Part shown: positions 28,485-38,932 of the stretch, in pieces
How positions within the stretch are numbered: the first letter of the stretch is position 1
Layout of the letters: the number at the start of each line of letters is the position of its first letter
From: Polaribacter aquimarinus
GTDB taxonomy: Bacteria; Bacteroidota; Bacteroidia; Flavobacteriales; Flavobacteriaceae
Direction: 5' to 3'
NCBI RefSeq assembly: GCF_003129485.1
Contig: NZ_QFFG01000001.1
Location: 620,001 to 684,000, forward strand
Length of the DNA: 64,000 nucleotides
The notes under the pieces: model-generated
What the model was told of the DNA's origin: nothing
The model's input: only the letters and a program-made list of their open reading frames with translations
The model's database searches: none
Position numbers and translations under genes: made by a program

Positions 28485-29548
28485 TGTTTACCAATTGTTA
28501 CATTTAAATCTATTTCAAATCTATTAGATGTAGCAGATGATTTTAAGAAAGCATCACCTGTGTCAGATTGCATTGCTTTTGTAAAAGTAAAAGAACTTGC
28601 AGAACTCGCTTTTACAAAAAATCCTTGCACACCTGGCATTTTGTAAGCAGCATCACTTTGATTTTTTGTAATCCACGCAGAATTTACACTATCCCAAAAC
28701 CAAACCGTAGCTTCAGACAAAATACCATTATTTGCAGTTAAAATATTATTCGTAGCGTGAGCGTTAGAATTTACATTTAAAAACCCTGTTAATGGATTAC
28801 CTAATAAATTAAATCCATTACCTCCTGTTGACAAAGTAATATTTATAGGCCAAGCATCCACAAGTAGACCTCTTTGATAATGATCTGGCTTAGTATTGTC
28901 TCCCGCATTATTAATTAAAATAGAATACCCTTTACCCTGTGTTAATTGTGCAGAATTAGCATGAGGACTATTAGCTGTTTGATAGTATACATATTTTAAA
29001 TCAGTTCCTTGAGAATCATCATAAGAAGCAAGACCTATATCAGTACCACTTGTTACTACATTAGAACTATTTTTTTCTGCAATCTCATTCATTCTAGACT
29101 CTTTTAATGGAGATGATATTAAAGCCCACTTATTGTTTGCTGCCAATCTAGGTCTAATAAAAATTCTTTTATTCTGGGTAACACTTCCATAAGTAAATGA
29201 ACCTAAAGGACCACTTTGGGCATACATTGCAATACCATCTTGAGATCTTGTAATATGTACAGCACCAGTAACTTTTACTATTGATCCATTATCAATTCTA
29301 AGCTGAGCTCCACTACCACCTATAGTTAAAGATTTCATATTTGCTGATACACCATTTTTAACCCTAACGGCCATTCCTGTAGGAAGAACCACATCATAAT
29401 CTGCCGTTGGCAAAGTACTAGCATCAATGGCTCCTGTTATTGTCCATAAAGTAGTATCTGTCCAATCACCATCTTTGTTTGCTGTAAAAGTCTGTGCAGA
29501 AATTACTACAGAAGCAAAAAAGCACATTGTAAGTAAAATTTTTTTCAT
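27839..29548 (-). CDS. T9SS surface protein, paralogue of the 844-residue protein without the lyase-like domain
   Basis: I place the start at the ATG giving MKKILLTMCFFASVVISAQ, about 569 residues; an ATG three codons upstream (29557) is possible, and the longer frame to 29572 would need TTG. After the signal peptide comes a G8-like or solenoid start (DWTDTTLWTITGAIDASTLP), then the same NGFNLLGNP / WFWDSVNSAWITKN region as its neighbour and a nearly identical T9SS tail. It therefore equals the neighbour minus its N-terminal jelly-roll. Function is unknown; surface display is inferred from the tail. It heads a two-gene unit with the micropeptide gene. Confidence 0.8.
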   Translation of the reverse strand: MKKILLTMCFFASVVISAQTFTANKDGDWTDTTLWTITGAIDASTLPTADYDVVLPTGMAVRVKNGVSANMKSLTIGGSGAQLRIDNGSIVKVTGAVHITRSQDGIAMYAQSGPLGSFTYGSVTQNKRIFIRPRLAANNKWALISSPLKESRMNEIAEKNSSNVVTSGTDIGLASYDDSQGTDLKYVYYQTANSPHANSAQLTQGKGYSILINNAGDNTKPDHYQRGLLVDAWPINITLSTGGNGFNLLGNPLTGFLNVNSNAHATNNILTANNGILSEATVWFWDSVNSAWITKNQSDAAYKMPGVQGFFVKASSASSFTFTKAMQSDTGDAFLKSSATSNRFEIDLNVTIGKQKRSASIRYIDNMTTDFDNGYDSSTFGGYGSSFEVYTNLVGKDSGKKLAIQSLPNANFEDMIIPVGVTANANSEITFSAKALNVPTGYKVFLEDRLNSTFTRLDEVDAEYTATVTEKTTEGRFYLHARTSALSLDSELLNSVRIYKSNTSTLKIVGLSQGKTNVSLYNVIGEQVLKASFNANGTKEISLPRLSSGVYVVQLETETGKVNKKIVLE

Positions 29549-29622
29549 AATTGTCATTTGATTTTTGACCAATAAAAATAAAGGAATATTAATATTAGTT
29601 CAGATTAGTTTAAATATTGTCA

Positions 29623-29667
29623 CAATTTTAACAGTTTCTTTAACAATGAGTATCCTGTACAATACTG
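29623..29667 (-). promoter_or_regulatory. operator-promoter module 7
   Basis: Minus strand: CAGTATT, then CAGGATA with a 10-base period (plus coordinates 29651-29667), 20 bases, then TAAAATTG (29623-29630). It drives the T9SS surface protein and micropeptide unit. Confidence 0.68.
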
Positions 29668-29726
29668 CTTTTTGGTAAAATAGTATAGAAATAGGTTAAT
29701 TTTGTTACTATATTTTATTCTAAATG

Positions 29727-31577
29727 CTATTTTTTGAGCAGCAACAACCAGTCTTTTTCCTTTTCTGACGGTGGATTACCAAGATTTACAACCCCTTTAG
29801 CTTTTACCGTTGTAAGGTTACCTCTTTGCAACTCTCCTCCTTTTCTAGGGTTATACCAAAATATTTGAAACTCTTGATTCGAATTTCCTAAATCTAATTT
29901 AATTTTGTTAGCATTTGTTTCTGTATATATAGCATACTCCTGGTTTTCTTTTGCTAAACAATAAGCGGTTTTATTTTCTATTAAGTTGTCTTTTGGCTGC
30001 ATCTCCCAAAATGGAATTTTACCAAAAAAGTCTAAAGCATATTTATTCTGTTTCCAAAACAAATCTCTACTTCTAAAATCTTGACAGGTTAAATCAGAGT
30101 TTGGGCTTGCATACCCAAAATACCATTCCACACCATACCCGCCTGCAAATAAAGTACCATACATAGCCCTACCTCTTGCAAAATTATGCTCAGGATCTTC
30201 ATCATCTGGTAATAAGGCAATTTTTGCTTTACCTGGTTCGTCAACAGCAATTGCCCATTTTTTACCTGTAGCATTCGATTTTGACCTCCATTTTAGTACT
30301 CTTGGATGCACATCATTAAAATCTGGATGACTCAGTTGTAAAGAAGCGCCAGTTAATGGAGATTGATTCCCAATTAAATCTGCATATCTATGATCTTTAT
30401 TTGGAAAAGTATGAATAACTAAGTGACTTTTGTAAGCATCTAAGTTTCTTACGTAATTGGCAACTTTTAAAACTTCTGGTATAGGTTGATTGTTTTCTTC
30501 ACCTAAATTCCAATTCATCGACAAATGATGCCCAAATCTGGCAATTAACTCTCTGTAGTACAATTTACCTTCTATTCCAAAAACGCCCTTATCCATTAGA
30601 TGATCGGTTTCAGTTTCGTGGGTTTTAAAGTGTAAAAACATCCCTTTAGTTTCTGCATATTCAAAAATTCGCTCCCATTGTGCTAGTTTAGAAACATCGA
30701 AACGTGTTTTATGAAAGTGAGTTTCCCAAGCTTCTTTATTTTTCTTTTTACTTGCATATTCTTCATATTCTACAATAGATGATTTTAATAAATGAGGAAA
30801 AACATTTCTGTCATCACCATCTACATTAAAGGTCAAAAAAGAAAATACATTTAAACCTTCATTTGCCAAATAATTAATAGCCCCTAAAAGATTTTTTCCT
30901 TTATTTTTCTGCCATACAAAAGGTGCCGCAGTTACATCAAAGTCTTTGGCATGAGGTTGCCATTTTTTTTGAAAACCTAAAGCGTTTGTAGAAACATCGA
31001 AATCTGTATAGGCCAATAAATTTTCTGGAGCATCTACTCCTAATTTGATAAAGTATTTTTGCGTTTCTGCAAACTTTAAATACGATTCTCCTACATATTG
31101 AAGTTTCCCTTTTGCTCTGTTGTCAATTCCTGTTTTATCTGTATTGGTTATTTGAAATTTCCCTGATTGACCATCCATAAAACCTGCACTAGTAGCTTTA
31201 TCTAAATTGTTTGCAACAGCAATATTTTTTCCTTTTTTAAAGGATGTTGTAAACGTCCATTCGCCAACTGCATTGGGTGTAAAACGCACTTTCCAGATAT
31301 TTCCTTTACTACTACTTGTTTCAGCTGCATTACCATCAGCCGCAAAGAAACCAGGAATTTTAAATACCTCATTTCCGTTTTTAAAAATCACCTCTAATCT
31401 GTAATTTAAAAAAGGGTTATCTTCTGCCAACTCATTCGTTTCTGGTCCTTCAAAATTTAGTGTAATTCTGTGCCATTTTTTGAGTTCACCCTCTATTTTA
31501 ATTTCTTTTTGCTGATTACATGCTATAAAAAAAATAGTGCTTAAAATAAATATTAGATGCTTTAATTGAGGATTCAT
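29727..31577 (-). CDS. DUF5060-type putative glycoside hydrolase, lipoprotein
   Basis: This is a 616-residue protein with lipobox FFIACNQ. A DUF5060 beta-sandwich (about 25-130, HRITLNFEGPETNELAEDNP and IPGFFAADGNA) is followed by a TIM-barrel-like domain (about 165-540) and a short C-terminal beta domain. Within the barrel, NLGEENN (Glu360/Glu361) and VDEPG (Glu447) sit where clan GH-A enzymes have acid/base and nucleophile, so it is probably a retaining glycosidase. The family has no assigned activity that I know. It lies 25 bases after the propeller lyase gene, in the same unit, and likely acts on ulvan fragments in the periplasm. Confidence 0.75.
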   Translation of the reverse strand: MNPQLKHLIFILSTIFFIACNQQKEIKIEGELKKWHRITLNFEGPETNELAEDNPFLNYRLEVIFKNGNEVFKIPGFFAADGNAAETSSSKGNIWKVRFTPNAVGEWTFTTSFKKGKNIAVANNLDKATSAGFMDGQSGKFQITNTDKTGIDNRAKGKLQYVGESYLKFAETQKYFIKLGVDAPENLLAYTDFDVSTNALGFQKKWQPHAKDFDVTAAPFVWQKNKGKNLLGAINYLANEGLNVFSFLTFNVDGDDRNVFPHLLKSSIVEYEEYASKKKNKEAWETHFHKTRFDVSKLAQWERIFEYAETKGMFLHFKTHETETDHLMDKGVFGIEGKLYYRELIARFGHHLSMNWNLGEENNQPIPEVLKVANYVRNLDAYKSHLVIHTFPNKDHRYADLIGNQSPLTGASLQLSHPDFNDVHPRVLKWRSKSNATGKKWAIAVDEPGKAKIALLPDDEDPEHNFARGRAMYGTLFAGGYGVEWYFGYASPNSDLTCQDFRSRDLFWKQNKYALDFFGKIPFWEMQPKDNLIENKTAYCLAKENQEYAIYTETNANKIKLDLGNSNQEFQIFWYNPRKGGELQRGNLTTVKAKGVVNLGNPPSEKEKDWLLLLKK

Positions 31578-31602
31578 CGTCTTATCATTTAAAATGGTTA
31601 GT

Positions 31603-33705
31603 CTATTTTACAAGAATTTTTTTAATAAAAGTAGTTTTATTTGCTGAGTTTAATCTTAGAAAATAGATTCCGCTATTATATTTTGAAAAATCTATTTGAT
31701 TTTCTTCAACTTTTCCTTTTTCCAAAACACTCCCTTGAATATTAACCAATTGGTAAGTTATGTTTTTAAAACTTGTTTTTATTCTAAAAATACCACTACT
31801 TGGATTTGGATATATTGCAATAGCTTCTTTGCTGAAAACATCAGTATTTAAAGTAGATTTTAACACTAATTCTATTTTATCTGGCCTGCTTGATAAAGAC
31901 CTTTTTTGTGTTATTCTTATGGTATTTTCTCCTTCATTTAATGTAATATTTGGTATTGTAGAAGCTTTAAAAATATCCCAATCAAAAGTTCTGGTAATAT
32001 TAACACCAAAGTATATCATTCCGTTAATATTAATATCCATTGTAGAATCGTCTCTATTTCTATTGGATGCAATTAAATTAAAGTCATACACACCTGCTTT
32101 ATCGGCATTTATTTGAAAATTATACTCTAAAAATTCATTCGTTCTAAATTCTCCAATATATTTACCTCCTGAAGCAGCTGCATTGTCAGTAACCACTATT
32201 CCAGATGAAGCTGTTGTAAAATCTTCTGCTTCTACACCAATGGTATTACTCTTATCATTAACGGCTAAAGTAAATTCCTGAAAATAGAGAGGGCGTTTAT
32301 CACCTTCACCCACTGTATTATTTCTAGTATCTTGCATTAAATACACATACAATTTATCGTTTTCTACAAACGCATCAAAGTGGTTGAAACGAATCGTTTC
32401 TGTTCCTGAATATACTGTTGACCAATCGTTTTTTCCTTCTGGGGTAACTTTGACAACTACTTTTCCCGAAATAATTTCAACCATAAACACAAAACCTTGG
32501 TAGCTATAAATTTCTCCACGCACTTGAGGGTTTGGTATTAATCCTCCCTTATTTTTAGAAAATTCTGAAGTACCAGCTGCTCTATAATAATGAACATTTT
32601 GATTATCTACACGTGTTATAAAATGTATGGCTCCATTTTTAGTTACTGTCCAGGCTGGGTCTGAAGTAGTTCTTGGGTTGGTTGCTGTTCCAAAATCATC
32701 ACCAGGTTCTCCTATTTTTACTGGGTCTGAGTTTTTATCTATATTATTTCTTATTGGTAATGTAATGGCCTGGTTATTTGCATTAAACCATTGGCTAGAT
32801 TGACTTTTGGGAACTTGGTTTGTATACGCAAAATACAAGCCACTATTATACGCATAACCATTAGTTGGGTTATCATTATTGTTATTGGCATACCGTATTG
32901 AAAAACCTGAGTAGAATTTTCCGTTTAAAAAACGTTCTCCTCCATACATATTATTTCTGTTTGGTAATGGCAAAGTACCCTCGTGAAACAACCAATTGTT
33001 AGACCAAGAAGTACCATTATAATGTGCCAATAAAATATCTCCATTTCCAGAACCTCCTTTTCTATATCTTGCCACTAAACTTCCATCATCTGCCCTATGA
33101 ATCATAGGGTACGTCATTCTTTCGTAATCCTGACCCGATTTTAAATAGTTTCTTTTTGTATTAAAAATATCTAAAGTAAATTCAGCATCAGAAACAAAAG
33201 CCATATTTTTTTTTGAAACTGAATAATTAAAAAAATCGTTTGGTAAACTAGTTTTATTGTAAGCATGCATATCATAAATAATATGAATGGTATTGTCTAT
33301 GGTACTTATTCCAATGGCTGCAGTATTATGAGAATCTCCTCTAATACCTGTTCCTTTTAAAATTTCTCCTGATTGACCAACATGTTTGTGAGGAAATTCT
33401 ATAGTTACCCAAGGCGAATCTGCTACATTTAAGTTTTTCCGAGACAACATTAAGTTACGTTGATCCATACCTCCTTTATACCAAGTTACAAAAGCAAAAC
33501 CGTTTACTACATCTATACAATCTCCATGTGGTGATATTCTTTGAGAAAAACGATAATTTACATTTTTTGTACCTGCAAAATACAACCCACCTTCTCCTTC
33601 TTTAGAAACTTTTGTTGTACTATTTAAAGTTGCTGAAAATTGTTTTTGCCCATTAATTGTATTTAAGAAACCAATAGTTACTATTATAAAAAGTATTTTT
33701 TTCAT
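31603..33705 (-). CDS. secreted BNR-propeller ulvan lyase, PL24/PL25-like, with CBM6-like module and T9SS tail
   Basis: This is a 700-residue protein with a signal peptide ending TINGQ. The propeller (about 25-490) has ISPHGDC, TWYKGGMDQRN, EFPHKHVG, GDSHNTAA (His126) and YDMHAYN (His147), aligned motif for motif with the paralogue at 4291-6759. A CBM6-like domain follows (about 500-615, GVEAEDFTTASSG) and a T9SS tail (IYPNPSSGIF). Two propeller lyases with different binding modules suggest division of labour on soluble versus gel or cell-wall ulvan. I saw no operator module upstream; it follows the sulfatase-GH78 gene after a terminator-like hairpin and may rely on read-through. Confidence 0.82.
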   Translation of the reverse strand: MKKILFIIVTIGFLNTINGQKQFSATLNSTTKVSKEGEGGLYFAGTKNVNYRFSQRISPHGDCIDVVNGFAFVTWYKGGMDQRNLMLSRKNLNVADSPWVTIEFPHKHVGQSGEILKGTGIRGDSHNTAAIGISTIDNTIHIIYDMHAYNKTSLPNDFFNYSVSKKNMAFVSDAEFTLDIFNTKRNYLKSGQDYERMTYPMIHRADDGSLVARYRKGGSGNGDILLAHYNGTSWSNNWLFHEGTLPLPNRNNMYGGERFLNGKFYSGFSIRYANNNNDNPTNGYAYNSGLYFAYTNQVPKSQSSQWFNANNQAITLPIRNNIDKNSDPVKIGEPGDDFGTATNPRTTSDPAWTVTKNGAIHFITRVDNQNVHYYRAAGTSEFSKNKGGLIPNPQVRGEIYSYQGFVFMVEIISGKVVVKVTPEGKNDWSTVYSGTETIRFNHFDAFVENDKLYVYLMQDTRNNTVGEGDKRPLYFQEFTLAVNDKSNTIGVEAEDFTTASSGIVVTDNAAASGGKYIGEFRTNEFLEYNFQINADKAGVYDFNLIASNRNRDDSTMDININGMIYFGVNITRTFDWDIFKASTIPNITLNEGENTIRITQKRSLSSRPDKIELVLKSTLNTDVFSKEAIAIYPNPSSGIFRIKTSFKNITYQLVNIQGSVLEKGKVEENQIDFSKYNSGIYFLRLNSANKTTFIKKILVK

Positions 33706-33770
33706 GAAAAGAAGAATTTAATAGACAATATTTAGCATTTGTTTTCTAAGTTTATTTTTCTATTTAAAAC

Positions 33771-33801
33771 AACAAAAGGTAGTAAGAAACTACCTTTTGT
33801 T
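33771..33801 (-). terminator. terminator or attenuator after the sulfatase-GH78 gene
   Basis: A 13-base perfect stem (AACAAAAGGTAGT / ACTACCTTTTGTT) has a 5-base loop and a moderately U-rich tail. It lies 44 bases past the stop codon. With no obvious promoter module before the next gene, it may only reduce transcription. Confidence 0.75.
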
Positions 33802-33844
33802 CAGTCGATTAAGTTTTTAATAAATTACAGTACACATAATAATA

Positions 33845-36800
33845 TTAAAAAGAATTTATTTTTAATTGAATAATATGTTTTCCTGGTGCTAAACGAATAG
33901 AAGTAAATGCTGACGGAACTTTTTCTCCATTATGGATTAAATCTTTACCACCTATATCATTTAAAGAAAATTCAGCTACCATATTTCCCGGAATTTCAAT
34001 TTCGTATTCTTGTAAACGTTTGCCTTTAAAAGTATATTTTGCTTTTATTGCTCCTCTTACAGTTGGTACAGTAATTTCGCTATTTCTTAATTTACTCATT
34101 TGAGGTTTAATCGTAGCAATACCAAAACCAGGAGTTTTTGGTTTTATACCCCATAATCCTCTAGGAATTACATTTGCAGGAACTGCGCCCCAAGCATGAT
34201 TCCAATCTAAGTTGATTTTATACTCATAATCCCAAGCTTCTAAAGTAATTGTAGAACCTGCTCTAATCATATTATACCAACTTCTTTTTGCTTTACTAGC
34301 TAACAATTCTAGAGCGTAATCCTCTTCGCCAGCATTGTATAAACCATCCATTAGAAACTGAGCTCCGTAAACACTACAAGCCATTCCTCTAGATTTTACA
34401 TAATTTACAACAGATTTATAATGTTCTTCTGGAACTATACCAAAAGCCAAAGGCATCATGTTGGCATGTAATGAAGCATGATCTGTACCAATACCATCAA
34501 CATAAACACCTCTTTTTTTATCAAACATTTGTTCGTTAACGGCTTTTTTTGCTTTTGCTGCTCTGTATTCAAAATCTAAAGCTTCTTGCGTTTTTCCTAA
34601 AAGTTTAGCAAACTCAGCCATAATTTTCATATTCTCATAGAAGAAAGAATTAATTACAGTACTATATGGTTTAAATACAAATCCGTCACGCTCTCCTTTT
34701 GTTTTACTACCTGCAAAACGAGCTCCTGGCCAATCTACAATATCTGTTAAAGGTTTTTTGTATCCGTCAGGAAAACCTAACTTTTTCATAAATGCTGCAT
34801 CAACTTTTGTAGAAGTAATTAAACCGTCTTCATTAGATAGTTCAAACAAAGATTTATGCTTTAAAGGCTCATAATAACGCTCTATTAATTCTGTATTACC
34901 AGTATACATGTAATCTGCATAAATTAATAAAGGTACATGTTGTTGCCATTCTGTAGGCCAAGTAGGGTTTTTCATGAAGTACTCTATGGTTCTTCGTGCC
35001 ATTGCAAACTCTCTATCTGTAGTATAGTGGCTTAATTGATTTAAGTACGCATCTGCCTCATAAGGAATACGCTCTCTATCCCCATCTACATATAAGCCAT
35101 TAAAAGTTGTTGCTTTAATAGAGTATTTACATAAATCCCAAACTTGGTTTAAGATATCATTGTTACTTTTAAAACTACTTGCTTCTTCATCCCAATAGGT
35201 ATGAAAAGCTAATTGTGTAAAATCTTCTGCATTTAATTCTTCTTGAGAACCTTCTATTTCTGCATATCTGAAAGGAACTAATGGAGGAAAACCATCTGGT
35301 AATGGAACCGCTTTGTTAGGTCTCGTATTTCTTTCATCAGTTTGAACTTTTATTTGATATTGAGTTTTACCAGGCTTTACATCTACTTTTATTTCTTGAT
35401 AACGAATATTACTTCTTTTTGGAACAATTCTTCTAACATTACCTTTATCATCAACCATTTCACCTACTCTTACAGTTAACGTATGTGGTGTTTTTGCATT
35501 GTAAGTAAAATTCATTGTAGCAAATGCTGCTTTTCCAAAATCGATGAAATAGAAATTGTTTCTTTTTTCAAATTTTACAGGTTTAACTTTTGTGGTGATG
35601 AATTTATTTTCGGTTGAAATGATGTAACTCTCACTTTTTCCTGTGGTAAATTTTTGAGCTTCTGCATAATCTACCAATCTATTTGCTTCATCCCAAATGC
35701 GTACTTTCCAGAAATAAGTTCTACCAACTTCTAAGGCTGTACCTCCATATTCAACATCTGTAGATTTTGAAGATGCTACTCTACCACTATCCCAAACATC
35801 ACCATTATTTGCATCTATACTTGCTTTGTTTGATGCTACTAAAATTTGATAGGCTCCTTGGTATTTAGCACCTAAAGGAACTGTCCATCCAAATTCTGGT
35901 TTTAAGTCAAATACTTTAACTTCTGAACCTGGTTCTCTAATTAATTCTACTGTTAAATCTGTAGGTGCCGCTCTGAACTTGTTGCTATTTTTCTTGATCA
36001 ACTCGTCAGTTTTCGCTCTTAAATTAGCTAAAATTTTTCTGTATTTTCTTTTACCTACTAGGTTTTTAATTTCTTGTGGATCTTTTTCTAAATTGTAAAG
36101 CTCTTCAATAGTTTTATCATTTACGTATCTAAAGTATTTCCATTTTTTAGTTCTTACGCCTTCACTTGGTGGAATATTTTTAAAATCCCAAATGTGCTCA
36201 ATTAAAATAGTATCTCTTTCAATAGATTTCTTTTCTTTATTAACAATTGGCATTAAACTTTTTCCTTGCCATGTTTTAGGGGCTTCTATACCTGCCAAAT
36301 CAACAATAGTATGTGGTACATCTATATTCAATACCATATCATCTATATCTTGATGTTGTTCTACTCTTGGATCAAAAACAATTAAAGGAACTCTTATTGA
36401 GTTTTCGTACATTAACCATTTTCCTGCAAACTGACGTTCTCCTAAGAAATAACCATTATCTCCCATTAAGATAATTACAGTATTTTTATCTTGTCCTTTT
36501 TCTTTAAGTTTAGCACGTATTTTTTTGATTTCTAAATCAATTCCAGAAATCATTCTATAATATCCTTTTAAACTATGCTGGTATTTTTCTGGAGTATCAT
36601 ATCTCCAAGTCCAACGTAATCTATTAAAACCATCTCTAACAATTTTTGGTTGTGCCAAAAAGTATTTGTCACTACCTAATTCAGGTTCTGGAATTGTAGT
36701 ATCTTCTAGCATAGCATCTAATGGTTCTTGCCAGAAATATTGTTTTGGAGCACGATCATGTGCGTGGGGTGCACTAAAACTTAGCGACAAGCAAAAAGGT

Positions 36801-37372
36801 TTATCTCCACTAGCGTTTTTATCTATAAAATCTAATGCTTTTTGACCAGTATATCTTGTTAAGTGAACCGTATCTTTACCAATAGTTTTATAGTAATATC
36901 CTCTTCTATCTTTGTACTGGTTGTTTCTATCATAAGATTCATACTCATGAAACTGCTTATCTAAGTGATTGTATCTAGTACCATATTTTCCAAAAAAACC
37001 TGTATAATATCCGTTATCTTTTAGTAATCTTGGATAAGAGTTATCCATATACTCATCTCTTACATTACCAGTTTGGAAATTAAAATTATGAGCTCTCTCA
37101 TACAACCCTGTTAGGATACTAGTTCTACTAGCTGCACAAATTGGAGTGGTAACAATAGCCGAATTGAAATAAGTTCCAGATTTTGCCAAATTGTCCATTT
37201 CTGGAGTTTGCACAAATTTATTTCCTGCATAACCAATAGCATCAAAACGTTGGTCATCTGTTAGGATAAAAATTATATTAGGTTTCTCTGAATCCGTTTT
37301 TTGTTGAGCGTTTACTGAAAGTAAACCATTAAAAACACATAGTAGTGCTAGTAAAAAACTATTTTTAAACAT
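33845..37372 (-). CDS. bifunctional S1 sulfatase - GH78 alpha-L-rhamnosidase fusion
   Basis: This is a 1175-residue protein with a signal peptide ending VNAQQ. The N-terminal half (about 28-475) is an S1-family sulfatase: [12 protein letters not shown] with metal-binding Asp39/Asp40, the formylglycine site CAASR (Cys79) in the C-x-A-x-R form, and [17 protein letters not shown]. The C-terminal part (about 490-1170) is a GH78 rhamnosidase with an accessory beta domain and an (alpha/alpha)6 barrel carrying [12 protein letters not shown] near residue 765. Logic: remove sulfate from terminal rhamnose-3-sulfate, then cleave that rhamnose. A comparable fusion occurs, as I recall, in the Formosa agariphila ulvan locus. 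It is periplasmic by lack of a T9SS tail. A maturase for Cys79 must lie elsewhere in the genome. Confidence 0.93.
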   Translation of the reverse strand: MFKNSFLLALLCVFNGLLSVNAQQKTDSEKPNIIFILTDDQRFDAIGYAGNKFVQTPEMDNLAKSGTYFNSAIVTTPICAASRTSILTGLYERAHNFNFQTGNVRDEYMDNSYPRLLKDNGYYTGFFGKYGTRYNHLDKQFHEYESYDRNNQYKDRRGYYYKTIGKDTVHLTRYTGQKALDFIDKNASGDKPFCLSLSFSAPHAHDRAPKQYFWQEPLDAMLEDTTIPEPELGSDKYFLAQPKIVRDGFNRLRWTWRYDTPEKYQHSLKGYYRMISGIDLEIKKIRAKLKEKGQDKNTVIILMGDNGYFLGERQFAGKWLMYENSIRVPLIVFDPRVEQHQDIDDMVLNIDVPHTIVDLAGIEAPKTWQGKSLMPIVNKEKKSIERDTILIEHIWDFKNIPPSEGVRTKKWKYFRYVNDKTIEELYNLEKDPQEIKNLVGKRKYRKILANLRAKTDELIKKNSNKFRAAPTDLTVELIREPGSEVKVFDLKPEFGWTVPLGAKYQGAYQILVASNKASIDANNGDVWDSGRVASSKSTDVEYGGTALEVGRTYFWKVRIWDEANRLVDYAEAQKFTTGKSESYIISTENKFITTKVKPVKFEKRNNFYFIDFGKAAFATMNFTYNAKTPHTLTVRVGEMVDDKGNVRRIVPKRSNIRYQEIKVDVKPGKTQYQIKVQTDERNTRPNKAVPLPDGFPPLVPFRYAEIEGSQEELNAEDFTQLAFHTYWDEEASSFKSNNDILNQVWDLCKYSIKATTFNGLYVDGDRERIPYEADAYLNQLSHYTTDREFAMARRTIEYFMKNPTWPTEWQQHVPLLIYADYMYTGNTELIERYYEPLKHKSLFELSNEDGLITSTKVDAAFMKKLGFPDGYKKPLTDIVDWPGARFAGSKTKGERDGFVFKPYSTVINSFFYENMKIMAEFAKLLGKTQEALDFEYRAAKAKKAVNEQMFDKKRGVYVDGIGTDHASLHANMMPLAFGIVPEEHYKSVVNYVKSRGMACSVYGAQFLMDGLYNAGEEDYALELLASKAKRSWYNMIRAGSTITLEAWDYEYKINLDWNHAWGAVPANVIPRGLWGIKPKTPGFGIATIKPQMSKLRNSEITVPTVRGAIKAKYTFKGKRLQEYEIEIPGNMVAEFSLNDIGGKDLIHNGEKVPSAFTSIRLAPGKHIIQLKINSF

Positions 37373-37433
37373 ATCTTGTTTTCTTAAAATATTAATTGTT
37401 TTAATTTTGATTTTTCATAAGTTTGATAGTTGA

Positions 37434-37478
37434 TAAAAGTAAGGCTTAGTGTATCAAATTGTATCCTGTCCTATCCTG
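37434..37478 (-). promoter_or_regulatory. operator-promoter module 8 (perfect double half-site)
   Basis: Minus strand: CAGGATA twice with a 10-base period (plus coordinates 37462-37478), 20 bases, then TACTTTTA (37434-37441). It drives the sulfatase-GH78 gene, ATG at 37372. It lies between that gene and the end of the esterase unit. Confidence 0.75.
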
Positions 37479-37509
37479 AACCCGTAAGGTATTTATGCAT
37501 TAGTTTTGA

Positions 37510-38928
37510 TTACCATCGATCTGTTCTAAAAACAGAAATAGGTAATCCAGACTTTGTTTTTAAATTACTTTCGAAACAGGCTTCGAAACCATATCTCACC
37601 GCAACTGGCTTTTTTACATTTTTATTTGACAAAAAAATGTGTTTCCCTTTTTTATCAATAATAACATCTGCAGGATAAAAAACCTTATCTGAGCCAGCAA
37701 TAACAAAACCTTTTATTTTATTTGAACTTATAAATTGGTCTTTGTTATAATGCTTGAATTTAAGTTTGATTTGGTTATTTTTAATTTTAAACGATTTTAA
37801 TTCGATACTTTTAAAAAATCTATTTTTAAAGTTATATTGTTTTGATAAAGCCCAATTTGAAAAACGTTTTGCAATAACCTCTTTTTTTGAAGGATGAATA
37901 TCATTACAATCTCCTGCATCTGTAGTTACAACAAGACCTGTATTTTTTACTTCTTGACTTATTTCTAGTTGAGTTTCTCTAATTAAATTAGGCCTAAGAG
38001 AAGTACCTCGTTTATGTTTTGCATAGTCATAGGGTGCTATTTGCACAAAATAAAATGGAAGTTTTTTATTTTTCCATTGCATTCTCCAAGATGTAATTAA
38101 GTCTTCCATATATTTTTTATAAGCATTTGGTTGGGTTCTATTTGATTCTCCTTGATACCAAAGCAACCCTTTTACCGTAAAATCTTTAAAAGGATGAATC
38201 ATACCATTGTATAAAAATGATGGTTTCTTCTGTTTTTTCTGTTCTTTTGGTAGCTCATCAAAAAAACGTATTCCATTATATTTTATTAAATCTTTTTTTG
38301 GAATCCAACTTTCTATTCTTGTACCACCCCAAGATGCCTCAATAATACCTATGGGCACTTTTAATTTCTCGTATAATTCTACTGCAAAAATATATCCAAC
38401 TGCACTAAAACTTTTTGCAGATTTTACTGAAGATTCTTGCCATTTTGCATCTACATCTAAACTTGGTAAAACAGAAGCTGTTCTTGGCACATTAAACAAC
38501 CTAATATTTTTATTATCTGCAATATTAATATATTTCTGAGCGTTTAAAACTTTAGACTTTCGTAAACCTTGTAAAGCCATTTCCATATTAGATTGCCCAG
38601 AACAAAACCAAACCTCTCCAATTAATACATTTTTCAATGTAATTTTAGAACTACCTTGAATCGTGATTTGTTTGGGGTTAAAAGATGCCTTTTTAGTTTT
38701 TAATTTAGCTTCCCAAACACCTTCTTTATTTGATGTTGTTTTTGTAAAATACTTCCAGCTTGTAGAAATATAAACTGTTGTGTTCGGTTTATCTTTGCCC
38801 CAAATAGAAATAGTTTCTTTTTGTTGCAACACCATATGATCACTAAAAACTGAAGATACCTTAGTTTGAGCTTGTAACGATACTGAAATCAATAAGATAC
38901 TTAAAAAGTATTTATTTACCCATTTCAT
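37510..38928 (-). CDS. sialate O-acetylesterase-family (SGNH-type) carbohydrate esterase
   Basis: This is a 472-residue protein with a signal peptide ending SLQAQ. A small beta domain precedes the SGNH-like esterase core, which begins VWFCSGQSNMEMAL with the nucleophile Ser113. Further core motifs are GIIEASWGGTRIESW and LLWYQGESN, with a C-terminal DIHPSKK that supplies the Asp/His pair. Families with this architecture remove acetyl groups from xylose, rhamnose or other sugars. Ulvan is not usually described as acetylated, so the true target is uncertain. It ends the DUF1080-Gfo-Gfo-esterase unit, 4 bases after an oxidoreductase gene. Confidence 0.88.
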   Translation of the reverse strand: MKWVNKYFLSILLISVSLQAQTKVSSVFSDHMVLQQKETISIWGKDKPNTTVYISTSWKYFTKTTSNKEGVWEAKLKTKKASFNPKQITIQGSSKITLKNVLIGEVWFCSGQSNMEMALQGLRKSKVLNAQKYINIADNKNIRLFNVPRTASVLPSLDVDAKWQESSVKSAKSFSAVGYIFAVELYEKLKVPIGIIEASWGGTRIESWIPKKDLIKYNGIRFFDELPKEQKKQKKPSFLYNGMIHPFKDFTVKGLLWYQGESNRTQPNAYKKYMEDLITSWRMQWKNKKLPFYFVQIAPYDYAKHKRGTSLRPNLIRETQLEISQEVKNTGLVVTTDAGDCNDIHPSKKEVIAKRFSNWALSKQYNFKNRFFKSIELKSFKIKNNQIKLKFKHYNKDQFISSNKIKGFVIAGSDKVFYPADVIIDKKGKHIFLSNKNVKKPVAVRYGFEACFESNLKTKSGLPISVFRTDRW

Positions 38929-38932
38929 TTAA

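Noticed and set aside
29549..29572. Longer start of the surface-protein gene at 29572
   Set aside because: The codon there is TTG; ATG codons at 29557 and 29548 exist and the latter begins a typical signal peptide.
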